Below, piece after piece: positions 47,935-60,599 of a DNA stretch of 64,000 bases. The stretch is from Volvariella volvacea V23 (lineage: Eukaryota > Basidiomycota > Agaricomycetes > Agaricales > Pluteaceae), in contig KB722737.1 in assembly GCA_000349905.1 (NCBI GenBank), positions 1,341,763-1,405,762 of the forward strand, written 5' to 3'. Both the position numbers and the translations under genes were made by a program. The notes beneath the pieces were generated by a model. The model made no database searches and was not told where the DNA came from. It saw nothing but the letters and a program-made list of their open reading frames with translations. The stretch's first letter is position 1. Every line of letters starts with the position of its first letter.

Positions 47935-50900
47935 TTACTCGGTAAGAAGATGACTAGCAATCTTCTGCATTAGCTCTTCCAACCTCGTTAGTCTTCCCTT
48001 GATATCAGTTTCCAATGCAGATAGCCTTTGCTCCACCTTCGCCTCCAGTGAGGCAATTCTCACATCCAGAGCAGTTTTTCCAAAATCTTGCACAGGATCA
48101 GGGTTTGTATCTTGAATTCGAACAAGAACGTCTTCCCAGTCGTGAGTGGTGTCGCTAGTATCTGGGCGTTTAAGTTCACAATCAATGCAGATATAGGTAT
48201 CGTGATCTAACAATAGTGGCTTATTGAGTGCATCGGGCATGAGATTAAGAAGGGGCTTACTGCAGTTGACGCAAATCCAGAACGGCGTCGTTATTGGCGT
48301 CTTGCAAAACTCGCACTGAATCCGTGATTTATGCGAAGAAACTGTAGAGCTAAGTATCGGGTTTGCTTGGGCTTTAATGGCTGCTTTGGCTCTCTCTGCC
48401 AAACTTCGAGCATCTCCGACTACCCAAGCCATTTGTGGGTCATGGACGAAGTAACCAAACTTGGCAAGACTATGTCCCGCCTTGTGAACGAAATTGTCCC
48501 GCTCTGCGTCGTCGTTCATGCACTGACGACAGAGGTCGATTCTGTCTGAATAGTCAGGGAGCATGCAGACGAGGCATATCAGTCTGTCGTAGTATAACTC
48601 CTTGTCACAGCCATCACAAGAATAGGAACTGCAACGAATGGCTCATAAGACGAGACAAAGAGTAATGGGCAAAGAGGTGACTCACAGATGCCAGATTGCT
48701 TCGCGGTGGAGTGCAAAGCCCGCCAGATTTTGCCAAACTTGTGCACTTTGGGGATGCATATTACGACGGAGTTGTGACCACTCTTCGATTTCATTGTCGT
48801 CTAGGGGTTGAGAAGGTGTGTACTCGCTCGTGTACATCTCATCCTTGACACTGAGTTCAATGAATCTTCGACCTTCTCTAATACGCTCGATAAGGAGTTT
48901 CGGGGACCATCTCTTGCGCCTTACAGCATGCAACGTGGCCTGAATGGCAAAATCCCACCGCGCTCGAGCAGTATTTTCCTTGTAAGCTGCAGAGGTAGGA
49001 CGATAGCGTTGTTCGAACGCGGGAGTTCTAGTAAAGCGGAAGGTGAGCTCGTCAGGAGTTTCATTGCTGTCTTCCTCTTCACCGTCTTCTTCATCACCCT
49101 GATCATCATCACCCGCCAGCTCCTCTGCATCTTCATCGTCCTCCTGGCCCTCTTCACCCTCGTCATCTCCTTCATCCTGTTCCTGACCCTCTTCTTCATC
49201 CCCTTTATCAGCATCTCCTTGTGAGCTTTCATCGTACTCTTCCTCATAAGATCCGGAGTCATCACTGGATTCGGAATACGAATAGTCTTCCTCAAATGTA
49301 CCAGAAAGTACCCCTTTTGATTCGTCACATTTTCCGGTGCAGTTCACTCTATCACCATTGTCATACTCCAGTGTCAGCGTCAACTCTGATGCATCTTTGT
49401 AGGTTCCATAGACATCAAGTGTACCCCGATATGATTGTGCTTTCCCCTTGATCTCGCCTTCCTTAACTGATGTGATGACAATCTCCAGCAGTCCCTGTGA
49501 AATTTCGGATTCACCATTGATGAACAGATGACCACTCCAGGTGCCTTGTAGCGGGTGAGTGTGAGGTACCTTCGTTGGAAGGGGATCTTCTGCATCCAAT
49601 GTATTCAAATCGATGACGTCGTACTTGAGGTACTTGCGATTGTCAGCAGCGTTCCGATCAATGAGGGCTTGCAGGCTTTGTTCTTCGTTAACCTCAGTAG
49701 CTTGATTCTCCCACTTGTACCACGTATTGTCAATGATGGATAACGATGGGTTTCCGTATAGTAATTGGAACTGAGTTGTAGCGCAATTAGTATGAGTCCC
49801 TCATAAACATTTGGAAGAAATCTGACCATGCCGAAAGCGAAATTACCGAAACGCGCACTAACGTCACCATAGCTTTGTCTGAAAAGCGCTGAAAAATTAT
49901 GTTCCACCTAGTTAGCACCCACTGAGACTGTCTCGTACTTACCACTTAGGATGTGCATCCTCTCGTTCAGCGCATCAAAGACAGAGTACAAAGAGTTGGT
50001 GTGACTTTGCAACTCGTCCTCGTTAAGGACATACCTGCAGCCGGCCAGCATGACTTGCAGGTGGTGTCGAAGCAGGAGATAAAAAATGGGAAATGCATAC
50101 TGAAAGGTCTGGCGTTTGCATGCGTAACTCGCCCCAGTAAACAATACTTACTCTTTCTATGCGACCTGGTCCGGTAACAAGGGTGACGGTCTCAATGCTA
50201 TCGATTTCATATCCAACGGAGGATAGATTGGTCGTTAGACGCTCCTCTTCCCCAGCGTCAAATGCCTGAATGAGCTTGTGCAACTGGGGGTCAAGATGGA
50301 CGTTCTCGGTCACAGGTTGTGTTGACCGGAGAAGCAATTCGAGGCGAGCAATGACCTCCTGGTTGAGGTACTCGTCTAACAACCGTCGATTAGATGGAAG
50401 TACTTTGTCGACTAGTTCGAGTATCTGTTGAATAGTGACGTAGATTTTGTTCTTGTAGTCTGATACGCTGACGTGCCACCCTAATCGAGATTGAATGAAA
50501 CTCGTACGTGAGTAGGTTAGACGACTTACCCGCAGCCCAGTACGCAAGCCATTGCAGCAACCTGAAACCAGGATAAGCTCTTAAGCAAACTTTCATTACC
50601 GAAACTTACGTCCAACCCGCCGGACGAGATCTTGCAAAGGTGTTCACTTCTTTTATACTAATGAAGCCGGTACCATCGTCATCGATTGCCTCTTGAATAG
50701 ATTGAACATGGGAAGCATTGATATAAGCCAGGGCCCATTCGTCATCTGGGGGAGGTTCTACAATGGTAACTGAACCGGGCTCAGGAAGTTGAGGTGGTTT
50801 GCCGTCGATTGGAGTTGCGAATCCGGTCTGTGCGATACGGTCGACGTAGAAATCATGGAGCGCAAGGACAAAATGTCGGGCCTTTACGCTCCCCTTCCAA

Positions 50901-52394
50901 CCCTATCATGCCATTAGACTCGATTATCCATCCATAGTTGCTGCTTATACTTGCCATTTCCTTCCAGATACTCTGCAAATCCTGTGGTAAAGCGGTTCAC
51001 ATCAAACGAACTAGATTCTGTAGCAAGTGAGCTTACTTGATCGATGATCTTGTCATGGGCTCCTGCAAGGAGCGTCTCAATAACGCGATCTCCCTCACTA
51101 CGAATTGTGCTCTCCAATTGCGCTCGTTGAATATCGAGCTTTTTCTCGAAGAGGACGGCGTTGCGCTTAAAGAGTTCGTCAACATCCTCATTATACTCCT
51201 TCAATAGCGTTTTACGGGCACCAGCAAGATCATCTCCACCCCTCTTTGCATTAGTCCCTGCCACAGCCGACACCGAGTCTCCACTCTTCGCAATCATCTT
51301 ATTCAACAAGTCCTCCTTCTCGATACACGCCTTGGCTCCACCATTTTCCTCGATGAATTTTTGCACCTCCCTCTCTTTGGGGGTATCGAGTTTGGTGAAG
51401 AGGTGTTCCAGCTGTTGTTGAATGGCCTTGAGCTGGACATCTTGTTGATCCAACTTCTGATTGGCGGTGTCAACCCCAACAGCGGTGTGCACCGTCAATG
51501 CGCGCTCGAGGGTGACTTTATGCGCTTCGAACTTTGCACCGTACTCTGCTAATCGGCCTTCGTAGATTTTGGATTTGATCGTCTTCGCTGATTAAAGATC
51601 TTGGTTGAGCCGGCACGCAGCGAAGGCAGATTGGCGAATTTACCTAGGAAGCTCTTTTTAATGTAGGCATCGCAGGCTGAGCCCGCCTCGTGGATGTCCT
51701 TTGCGATTTGTTCCATCAGGACTTGCATGCGCCCTGCGATCGTCGTGCCATCTGGACCCTTTTCTTCAGGATCTCGAACGTGGCGAAGCCTTTCAATGTA
51801 AGTTAGGTAAATCTAGCGTAATGCGATGTATTGAATACGCACTGGAAAAGAACAGACATCATGTCCTGCATCTCAGCTTTGAGCGCAATAATCTTTCTGT
51901 TGTTTTCCCTTCTCGTCATGTCCAGCGTGACGACCAGCTTAAAGGCCACAACAGCGACTGTCGACAAAATCTCGTTCTCAGTCTAGCACAAAGCATTAGG
52001 CGCCTACGGTGACGCACCTCCAATGAATGGATGAACTTGTGCAAGCGCATCCAACCCCTTCATCACTACCTTTGCCGACTCTGTAAAGTTGCTAATAACA
52101 TTCTCCACCGCCTTTGTGTCGATTCCAGAGGCGAGATTCAGCGCAGCATTCTTGAGGGTTTCTTGGTGCTCGTTGTAGAACTCATTGATAAACCCAAGAG
52201 GGCCGCCCTCCGGCGCTTCCTGAGCCCGTTCGACTGTGAGAAAAGACCCATTGATTCAGTGGATTTACGAAGAAAAGAAGAGAATACGAACGGGCACGAT
52301 CAAGCCTCCTCTCCCCCTTGGAAAACGCCGTCTGACTATGGGCGACGCGATACGCATTCTCGATGCTAAGATTCAAATTCTGACCGCTAGACAT
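47935..52394 (-). CDS. Large EF-hand / ZZ-zinc-finger protein, function unknown
   Basis: Thirteen exons join in phase to 1272 residues: 52394-52292, 52233-52018, 51957-51843, 51789-51644, 51587-51037, 50981-50955, 50902-50610, 50561-50530, 50480-50152, 50108-49943, 49888-49827, 49770-48686, 48628-47935. Residues 1-375 are helical, with 'MKGLDALAQVHPFIG' and a heptad-like middle. A single canonical EF-hand loop, 'DDDGTGFISIKE', sits near 460-471. A helical core follows ('LTLVTGPGRIER'-type). Residues about 754-845 look like a beta-barrel ('LQGTWSGHLFINGE'). An Asp/Glu tract of about 80 residues comes next. A ZZ-like zinc finger starts near 1045 ('SCDGCDKELYYDRLICLVC', 'LCRQCM', 'HKAGHSL'). Further CxxC pairs ('CEFC', 'CVNC', 'CIDC') and a final coiled coil end the protein. 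I know similar Agaricomycete proteins only as uncharacterised. Calcium and zinc binding are inferred. Confidence 0.85.
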
Positions 52395-53333
52395 CTCTGC
52401 TGGTCAAAGACAAGACGAGGTCTACCGAGATGGGAAACGCAATCTCGTTTTATTCCGTTTCCTCCTCTAGTTATGTACCCCGGAGGATCCTAATGGCCCC
52501 TTAACACACGTCCACGGATTAGGCAAGGCACAGATTCCAAGAACACCCTGCCTACCACAAAATGGGATAAATGAAACTTAGCAGGCCGCGCTGGATGAGC
52601 AGGTGACTCACAACGTTACTTCCGACGCGATTTCTCTGCCAATTCATTGCCAGTGCTATCGGCAGGGGTAAATTGCTGACATTTGGGCGTCGTCGAGCCG
52701 GGCGCCCATAGACGCGGCAATCAAACAAAAGCCAATCGATAAAGCCATCACCTGCGATTGGTGATCTTGGCGGGGCATGGTAAACGATCTTCGCGGTCTC
52801 TTGGTGGTGCAACATCAGGGTAAATCACATTTGAGATCAGAGAATAGACCGAAAGGCTTCTATTGAGCGCCCAAAGCAAATGTGGCGGACTCGTCGTGTG
52901 CTAGAAATAACACGATTTCGTTTAGAAGTGGTGCTCCCCTGTGAGGGCTACGTACAAAGAGTTAGTGAAGCAAGGGTTCAGTCAATTATGCACGTGGATA
53001 ATTGGGGATTGGGCTGCTTGGTAGGATTCCGCGCAGAAAGGACACATGTATGAACCCTGTTCCCTCAGTCCCAATTCAATAAAAGCCCAAAGAAACTGGG
53101 GGTGTACAGATGAAGCGTGCTCAGGGGGTAACTTACGGCTTTCTGCATTACAACATGCCAAATTGCGCAATGAATTCGGGCAAACAATCATTCTTAGTCG
53201 TTGCTCGATTTGAAATTGATGCGATAAAGAAAGAATGCATGCCATACAGGTACCAAACACAACAGAGTTGCGCAAAGAATCGACGGTAGATGCCTCTACT
53301 CCCAAAAGGCACACAGACAAACAACCCAGACCA
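52395..53333. other. Intergenic stretch between EF-hand/ZZ gene and eL40
   Basis: It holds the promoter side of the EF-hand/ZZ gene and the 3' flank of the ubiquitin-eL40 gene. Open frames of 85-112 codons occur but have no family pattern or splice context. I see no RNA gene. Confidence 0.5.
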
Positions 53334-54441
<1,108 letters not shown>

Positions 54442-55895
54442 TTAATGCGTGCTATAGATGGCAGCGGCGTATATCGTTGTTCCAGAAATGGGGGATGGTG
54501 CCCTATGCGCAGGTGTAATCCGTTCAGAGGTTGCGGCAGTAGCCCAAGGCGATGGCTCGACCTGGGACGGCTGCTGGTATTTCAATTGTGCGACGGGTAT
54601 GTCGTCGTCCTCGTCGTTGTCCGGTCCCTGGTAGCTACCCACAATATCCTCGTCCGAATCCTTTTGTTCCGTACTTGCAGGTGGAGATGGTGGCAACGGA
54701 GGAAGCTCCGACGGAGACAATATCATCGAAAACGTTGCTTCATTGATCGTTTGCGGCGATGTTGGCAAGGACTTAATACCAATTCGCGACGACGAACGGG
54801 AACGTGGAGGTGGTGTTCGGGGTGGCGTTCCGGCTGGACTGTGGGTTTGGGATGGCGGCATGCTTCCGCTGCCTGATCGCAGGTGACGGTTTTCGCCCTC
54901 AATGAGTTTGAGTGCGCTCTGGAGAGCCTCTTTCTCTAGACGTGCTTCGCGTAGCTCTTCTTCAGTCTCTGCTCGTTTGATTCGCTCCGTCGCGACCATC
55001 TTATTAGCCTGTGATGATGTGAGTGATTGGATCATAGCTATTCATGAGAAGTGGTTTACCTCCTCGAATAAAGCCTGCGACAGGCTCTCCAGTTCAGCCT
55101 CCAAGCCCTCCTTTTCCTTCTTGGCCTTGTTATGTGCAGCGCGTTCCTTCTCCAACTCGGCCTGCAGCTCCTCAAGCTCTTTGGTCAACTTCTGCTGAGC
55201 CTCCGTTGGTACCTGCGGTAACGTGGGAGATTGCTGATTGAACGCGGTCTGAGGTAACACAGGCGACGGTGTTCCAGGGCGGCTGGTCTGCCTGGAGTTG
55301 GAAGCAGAGCTCGCGAATCGAAACCTAAAGAACGATCTGTCGGGGGCAGCAGTGGTGGGGGATGTTGCAGCAGCGGAAGTGGTGGAGTCAATGCTGTTGG
55401 TACGTTCTACATGGGGCCGTTCATCTGATGACCGTTGCTCCCCCTCCTTCGAGCTTATTCTGCGCCAACCCACGTCTTTGGGGTTTCCGGACGTGTCTCG
55501 TCGCAATGCCTCTTCGAGCATTTCATTGTTCGAGATGACGAGTTGGAGATTGGACTTGGCGACATTGAGTTGCACCTCTAGGTCAGCCTGGGTCTTGTAA
55601 GCCTCACTCAGCATAGTGGACTGCATTAATATAGCCCCACATCAATAATCGACTGTTTCGGGTCGAAATTGGCACTCACGAGCTCAGATACTCTATTGAT
55701 GACCATATTCAATGCGGCACGTAGATCCTCTTCCTGGCCATGAGCATGGACCCTCCTGGCGTCGTGGAGCTCTTCCTCGACGGTTTGAAAGATTTGGTGC
55801 GAGGCAGCCTTTTGTTGTGTTGCATTCAGACTGTCAGATCGACGTGGTACCCCATTGCTTCCTGAGCCTTTGAGAGTAGAAGGAAAATGAAGCAT
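54442..55895 (-). CDS. Sec2-type Rab guanine-nucleotide exchange factor
   Basis: Exons 55895-55680, 55620-55060 and 55008-54442 give 447 residues. The diagnostic part is the GDP/GTP-exchange coiled coil: 'KEKEGLEAELESLSQALFEE' joined across the second intron to 'ANKMVATERIKRAETEEELR' and 'LKLIEGENRHLR'. The stretch 'LSQALFEEAN.MV' is conserved between yeast Sec2 and animal Rabin8. This coil opens the nucleotide pocket of Sec4/Rab8 on secretory vesicles and so starts exocytic docking. An earlier coiled coil ('SEAYKTQADLEVQLNVAKSN') and Ser/Pro-rich linkers surround it, and the tail is Pro-rich with an acidic patch. Protein length is shorter than yeast Sec2, as in other basidiomycetes by my recollection. 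Confidence 0.88.
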
Positions 55896-57177
55896 TAGAA
55901 AGTGTAAACCGAGACAAGCTTGCTTGAGCCTCGCGAAGACGAAGGGTGTAAGGAGTTGTAAAAAGAGTGCTAAGAGGGAACAAGGCCGTTTGGAGCCTTG
56001 TGGGTGAATATAGAAGGGAGTGGGGTGTCACAAAGTGTGACGTGTGCTTGGCATGTGTCCGAGTCGCCACCATCCCCCTCACCGCCCTACAGCAACCTGT
56101 TGCATTCTATCCCGGGTGCTCCAAACCACCGCGACTATTTTGCCAGGTCATGCCATAAAATTGCGCATCGCCGCGAAAATCCACGCATAGTGAGTATTTT
56201 AGTTCGTGATCACCCTTTACTCGGGATTGATTTTGCCTCCGTCCACCCCGATGTGCCCCATCCATCTACCGCCTGGAAGAACTTTGCTCAGTCTTACGTC
56301 CCACGGGATGTATCACTCTTACCCCAGAGCTGCAGGTCCGGGGCTAGCTTGAGCAGTTCTCGCTTGTTGATCTGCACAGGAGTCTAATGGTGGCACGTTG
56401 CGGTCCCCCTCCGCACCCCTCAGCGACCGCTGCATTGAAAGGAGATCCGCACAGCATACACTGTGTTGGTGCACTACTAATATCCTTGTGAAGTCTCTTC
56501 TCGATTGTCAATGAGCTCACCCTTCAGATGCAACCCTCTGTGCCCAAGCCCTTGTCTCCCCTCCGCGATGCAACGTGTCGCGCAGCGCAGGTAGGATGCC
56601 TCGTGTTCTCCCTTTTCACATCGATTGAGCGCAACCACTTCTAGGAAAGATATCGCCATTTTCAACTGTCTGGGATGGTGTGAGAGCAACCACTTGGGTT
56701 TATTTAAATGTATGCGAGTCCACGACTGTCAAAGTTGTAGGTAAGGGCGTTGCTACTTTAAGTATACCCATATGTATTCAACTGAATTCTCTACAGAAGC
56801 CCTCGAGCGAGTGTTTGCCTGCGTAAATACCACGTATCGACGTGCATCCCCATGTATGCCTGCATCCCGGCCCTGTGGCTGCTAGATAACATTTGCTCGA
56901 CAAAGTGAGTATGAAATGTTTTTTCCTTTACACTTATAGAAATGCTGAATGCTGGATAAGGTCATCAATTATGCTGCTGATCTGGCAATCATGTCATCCC
57001 CATCGTAATGCCATTCATTCGGATCATTGGTCAGGAGAAGCAGGACCACCCTTCCATCCTGTGGGCAGCTGACCAGCCGGCATAAGGCTCTCGCCGCTTC
57101 TCGCACTGATAAAGACGGTAAAGCACTATGGACGTGGGGGTAGATTACCGGAAGACACCTAGTCATACGGTCGCCTC
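55896..57177. other. Intergenic stretch, 1.3 kb
   Basis: It lies between two divergent genes and should contain both promoters. Open frames up to 129 codons overlap on both strands and show no family pattern. I see no tRNA-like or repeat structure. Confidence 0.5.
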
Positions 57178-59719
57178 ATGTCAGGATCGGTCCAGGTCCA
57201 ACCACGGCGTTCCGTTTTCGGAGTTCTGAAAATCCAAGCGCCGTCTGAAAACGCGTTGACAGCCGTACGCGCTAGACCACGTGATGTTCACCTTATCACC
57301 CAAACCATACCCATGGCCTTGTCCAACCGTCTTCCGCCAATATCGCCCCCAACGACAACGGGACTTATTGACCCATCTCCCCAGCGCATCTCCCTCCCTC
57401 CGCTTTCAGCATGGTCGGATGGTTTTCGTGTAACCTCCCCCTTTCCCTCCTCCCCAGCATACGAGTCCTCTCCACCTAGAACTCCCTTCACAACCAGGCA
57501 CCACCCCCATAACCCAACTGTGCAGTCCAGCCCAAGTCTCCCAATGGCCTTTCATCCCCTAGACTCTCTGAAAGTAGTAGGAGCAGATGCTTCATGGCCC
57601 CGAAATGAGATGCCGACCGCTTCCTCACACAAGCCCAAGCCTTCAAGCCTCTTCTCTCTGCTGGATCCCATACCTCCCAGCGAAAGCGTGTCGCCGTCAG
57701 AACCCCTTCCACGGCCAAACTCAAAACAACGGGTGAAACCGCAGGTCTACTATCTGTCTTCCCCACCTCGTTCGACCCTCTCTTCCTTCCCTCCCGCCAA
57801 CAACTCGCCAGAAGGAGACCAGCCTGACCAGTTCATCAGCGAGTTTAGCACACGATCTACATATTTCCGTACATCCGCTGAGCGTGGTCAATGGAAAACA
57901 GACCCTCATGCGCTGCGATCCCATACCGGATCGTTCGTCACCCAAGTAAACCTACGTACCAAGCTATCCGTGAAACGTGTCCCCCCAACACCAGCATCCA
58001 CAAATTCTCCCACCGTCCCGGCCCACTTCCCAGTTCCGCGGTCGGACAGTTATCAAATTGCATCATCCGAACAAGTCCCCCACTCTGATATCTCATCTGA
58101 CCTCGAGGACCGTGATACTCCCTACTCGGATGTTCCGCAGACTTTGCCGTCCCTTTCAAGCGACAGAGATAGTAGCGTGGATACCTATGGATGTTTGTCC
58201 CCTCTTCCGCCATCGTCCCCTCTACTCTCTCCCGAACCCCAATTGCCCCAATCATTACCTTCGCCTGATTTGGCTCCAGACTCCCCTACGATCCCCGTTT
58301 CCTCGCCTCTCTCCTCCATTCCTTCGCCCCTCCCGGCAGAGGTAGATGTAGACGATAACTCTGAATTCCCGAAATCGGATGAAACTCCACTTTCACCTCG
58401 CGGATCCACATCGGCCGAGTCGCATCCTGAGAAATCTGTAAGTTGATCTGCTTTGCACGTCCATCTCCCCTCAGCCAACCTCTTGCTCTCTGCATTGTCA
58501 TAAGGATCGCACGGTTTCTGTATCGTCACCGACACCTGATCACGTTAACAATGATGCCCCAGATAGGTCCATCGGGGTTAATATAACATCTTCCCCTGAC
58601 GTCGTCAGTCGAGGTCATCGTCAAGGTCAGCGCCTAGGGTCATCAGTCGCCAGCGAGTCGATTCACAGATCGACGTCGACGTCAATGTCAACGCCAACGC
58701 CAACGTCTAGACCATCATCTGCAGCACCGATGCCCACGATTCCTCGATTCTCGAATTCTAGGAATGTGGAGACTACGTCACCATCGTCATCGTCATCATC
58801 ACCGGCGCCATCACTATCGCTATCATCCCTAGATCAGAGAGCGCTTAAGCCTAGACCTGATAACGAGAGTAGGCCGTTGAAAGCGGGTGTGGGAGCAGCC
58901 CGAGCCAAGCCCCTCAAGGCTGCTGATGAAAAATGCGAAAATATCGCACCGAGTGTGGTTCGCCGTGCAAACGCCGATATGGACGTTGATGACGATGGTG
59001 CTGATGCGGATGATGTATCGCGTCGGTCGCCTATGCGTACTGGCGGTTCGAAGAAGCGGAAAATGGATGAAGAGGAAGACACGGAGAATGATGTCAATGC
59101 AGGTGCTTCTACCAGTGGTACTAAGAAGCGAAAAGAGGCAAGGTCGAGTTCGCAGGGTAAAGGACGGCGAAGGGCGAAATCGCGTGCGTTATCGGAAGCA
59201 TTAGCGGATGTGACAGAAGATGCGCTGGCGAGTTGCCCTATAACGGCTTTTGATGAGCCGGAGATTTGTGGGATGATTATTGAGGGACTGGCGACTTCTA
59301 GGGCGTCGTCGCTTCCGCTGTCGACGTTGTATAGACAGATTATGCAGAGCCGGCCTGCGTTGCATGCGCAGAGGAGCGATAAGGAGTGGTTGGCGATTTT
59401 TGTGAGAGTTTTGGAGGGTGGGGAGAGGAGTAGTGGTGTGTTTGGGAAAGTTGAGAGTAGTTTCAAGGTATGGTTTTCGATGCTTGGGCTGGTAGGGTTT
59501 TGCTTATTGATGACCTGTGATTGGTAGGATGATTCGGATAAGCCACTGGAAGCGAGGTGGTTTTATGTGCCTGAATCCGACCCAGACCAAGAGAGGGCTA
59601 CACTGATACGAAGTATGATGCCTCGACCTGGGAAGAGAAGCGAGACAAAGAAGTACAAGCAATATTATTATCGACCGCTTGGGAAGATATCGAGATGGGA
59701 TGCGGAAGATGAACTGTGA
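57178..59719 (+). CDS. Disordered fungal protein with conserved C-terminal domain
   Basis: Exons 57178-58437, 58505-59467 and 59528-59719 give 804 residues, with all joins in phase. The first 560 residues are Ser/Pro-rich and low complexity. A basic stretch follows with nuclear-localisation-like clusters ('GGSKKRKMDEEED', 'GTKKRKEARSS', 'GKGRRRAKSR'). The last 170 residues look folded: 'DEPEICGMIIEGLATSRASS', 'LPLSTLYRQIMQSRPALH', 'EWLAIFVRVLE', 'GVFGKVESSFK', then across the last intron 'ARWFYVPESDPDQERATLIR' and 'KKYKQYYYRPLGKISRWD'. The helix-strand order could be a winged-helix-type fold, which is inference. I believe the C terminus is conserved in Agaricomycetes but know no function. It is probably nuclear. 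Confidence 0.8.
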
Positions 59720-60105
59720 AACGGCGGCGAATGGGTGGCGAACGGCGAATGGCGAATAACCATGTACATGCGCGCGCGACCTCCTCTCCTCTTTTCCCGT
59801 TTTTTCTCGTCTTTTTTTTGTTCGTTCAAAGTTCAACCTTGTACCGCTACCTAATCATACTGGACATATCTCTTTTGCCCATTTTTACTTTTTCTTTCCC
59901 TACTCATTTCTCGATTTCGCATTTCACGTTCGGCTTGTTTTGTTCGTTATGACGATACGTGACGACGACGATGACGACGAATTTATACGGATCATCTTAC
60001 AGTATTACTTTTATTTTATGCCTTTCATACAGTTCTCCCGTTTCATGATTCATGCATTTGTCGACCCGACTCGAGATTCTCGGTACCCCTCGCACACTAT
60101 GCATC

Positions 60106-60360
60106 TTATTCTTTCAGATTTTCAAGTTCGTTCATACCATGTAATATCTGTTCAAAAGCCCCTCTCTTCCATTTACTGGAAACTCGAATCAATTCTACTC
60201 CAAAAGACCTCTTGTTAAAGTTGCTCCAGATCGTTATGACGAACAGAGGAATTGAAACAAACAACATGAGCAAATCCGGGATCGGTAAAATGTTCTGGAC
60301 TTTGAGTCGGACGGCCTTTGATGATCCCGAACGAAAGGCGGTTGTTGGCGATGAGCTCAT
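60106..60360 (-). CDS. Possible small single-pass membrane protein
   Basis: An 84-codon frame with ATG at 60360. It has a Ser-rich leader, 'KVQNILPIPDLLMLFV', a clear hydrophobic helix 'LLMLFVSIPLFVITIW', and a charged amphipathic tail ending 'ILHGMNELENLKE'. Composition is protein-like, unlike the shadow frames nearby. No family is recognised. It lies tail-to-tail with the preceding gene. It could still be a chance frame. Confidence 0.4.
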   Translation of the reverse strand: MSSSPTTAFRSGSSKAVRLKVQNILPIPDLLMLFVSIPLFVITIWSNFNKRSFGVELIRVSSKWKRGAFEQILHGMNELENLKE

Positions 60361-60599
60361 TTGGAGTTGGGTACTTAATTGAACGAAATGGCCAGTTGGA
60401 CTGCTGTTTGGCCCCCCTTTTTTTATTTCTTGTCCCTCTTGCGTAATTTCCTCCCGACCCCGACTGTGACTATTGTGGCCGCCACCCAGGCCTACTACCT
60501 ACCCACCCACTGCGCCGCACGACCCGTTGGCCTGCTGCTACTGTAGAGATCCGTGGAGCGTCTCAGCGTCTATCGTGCTCGAGAGTGGATGCGAGTGCC

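Noticed and set aside
48808..49224. Plus-strand frame with very hydrophobic segments, like a membrane protein
   Set aside because: It is the antisense of the Asp/Glu-rich tract of the EF-hand/ZZ protein; GAA/GAT codons read backwards give Phe/Ile/Leu. The minus-strand gene is supported by splice phase.
58834..59466. 210-codon minus-strand frame
   Set aside because: Antisense shadow of exon 2 of the 804-residue protein, which has coherent splicing and a conserved-looking domain.
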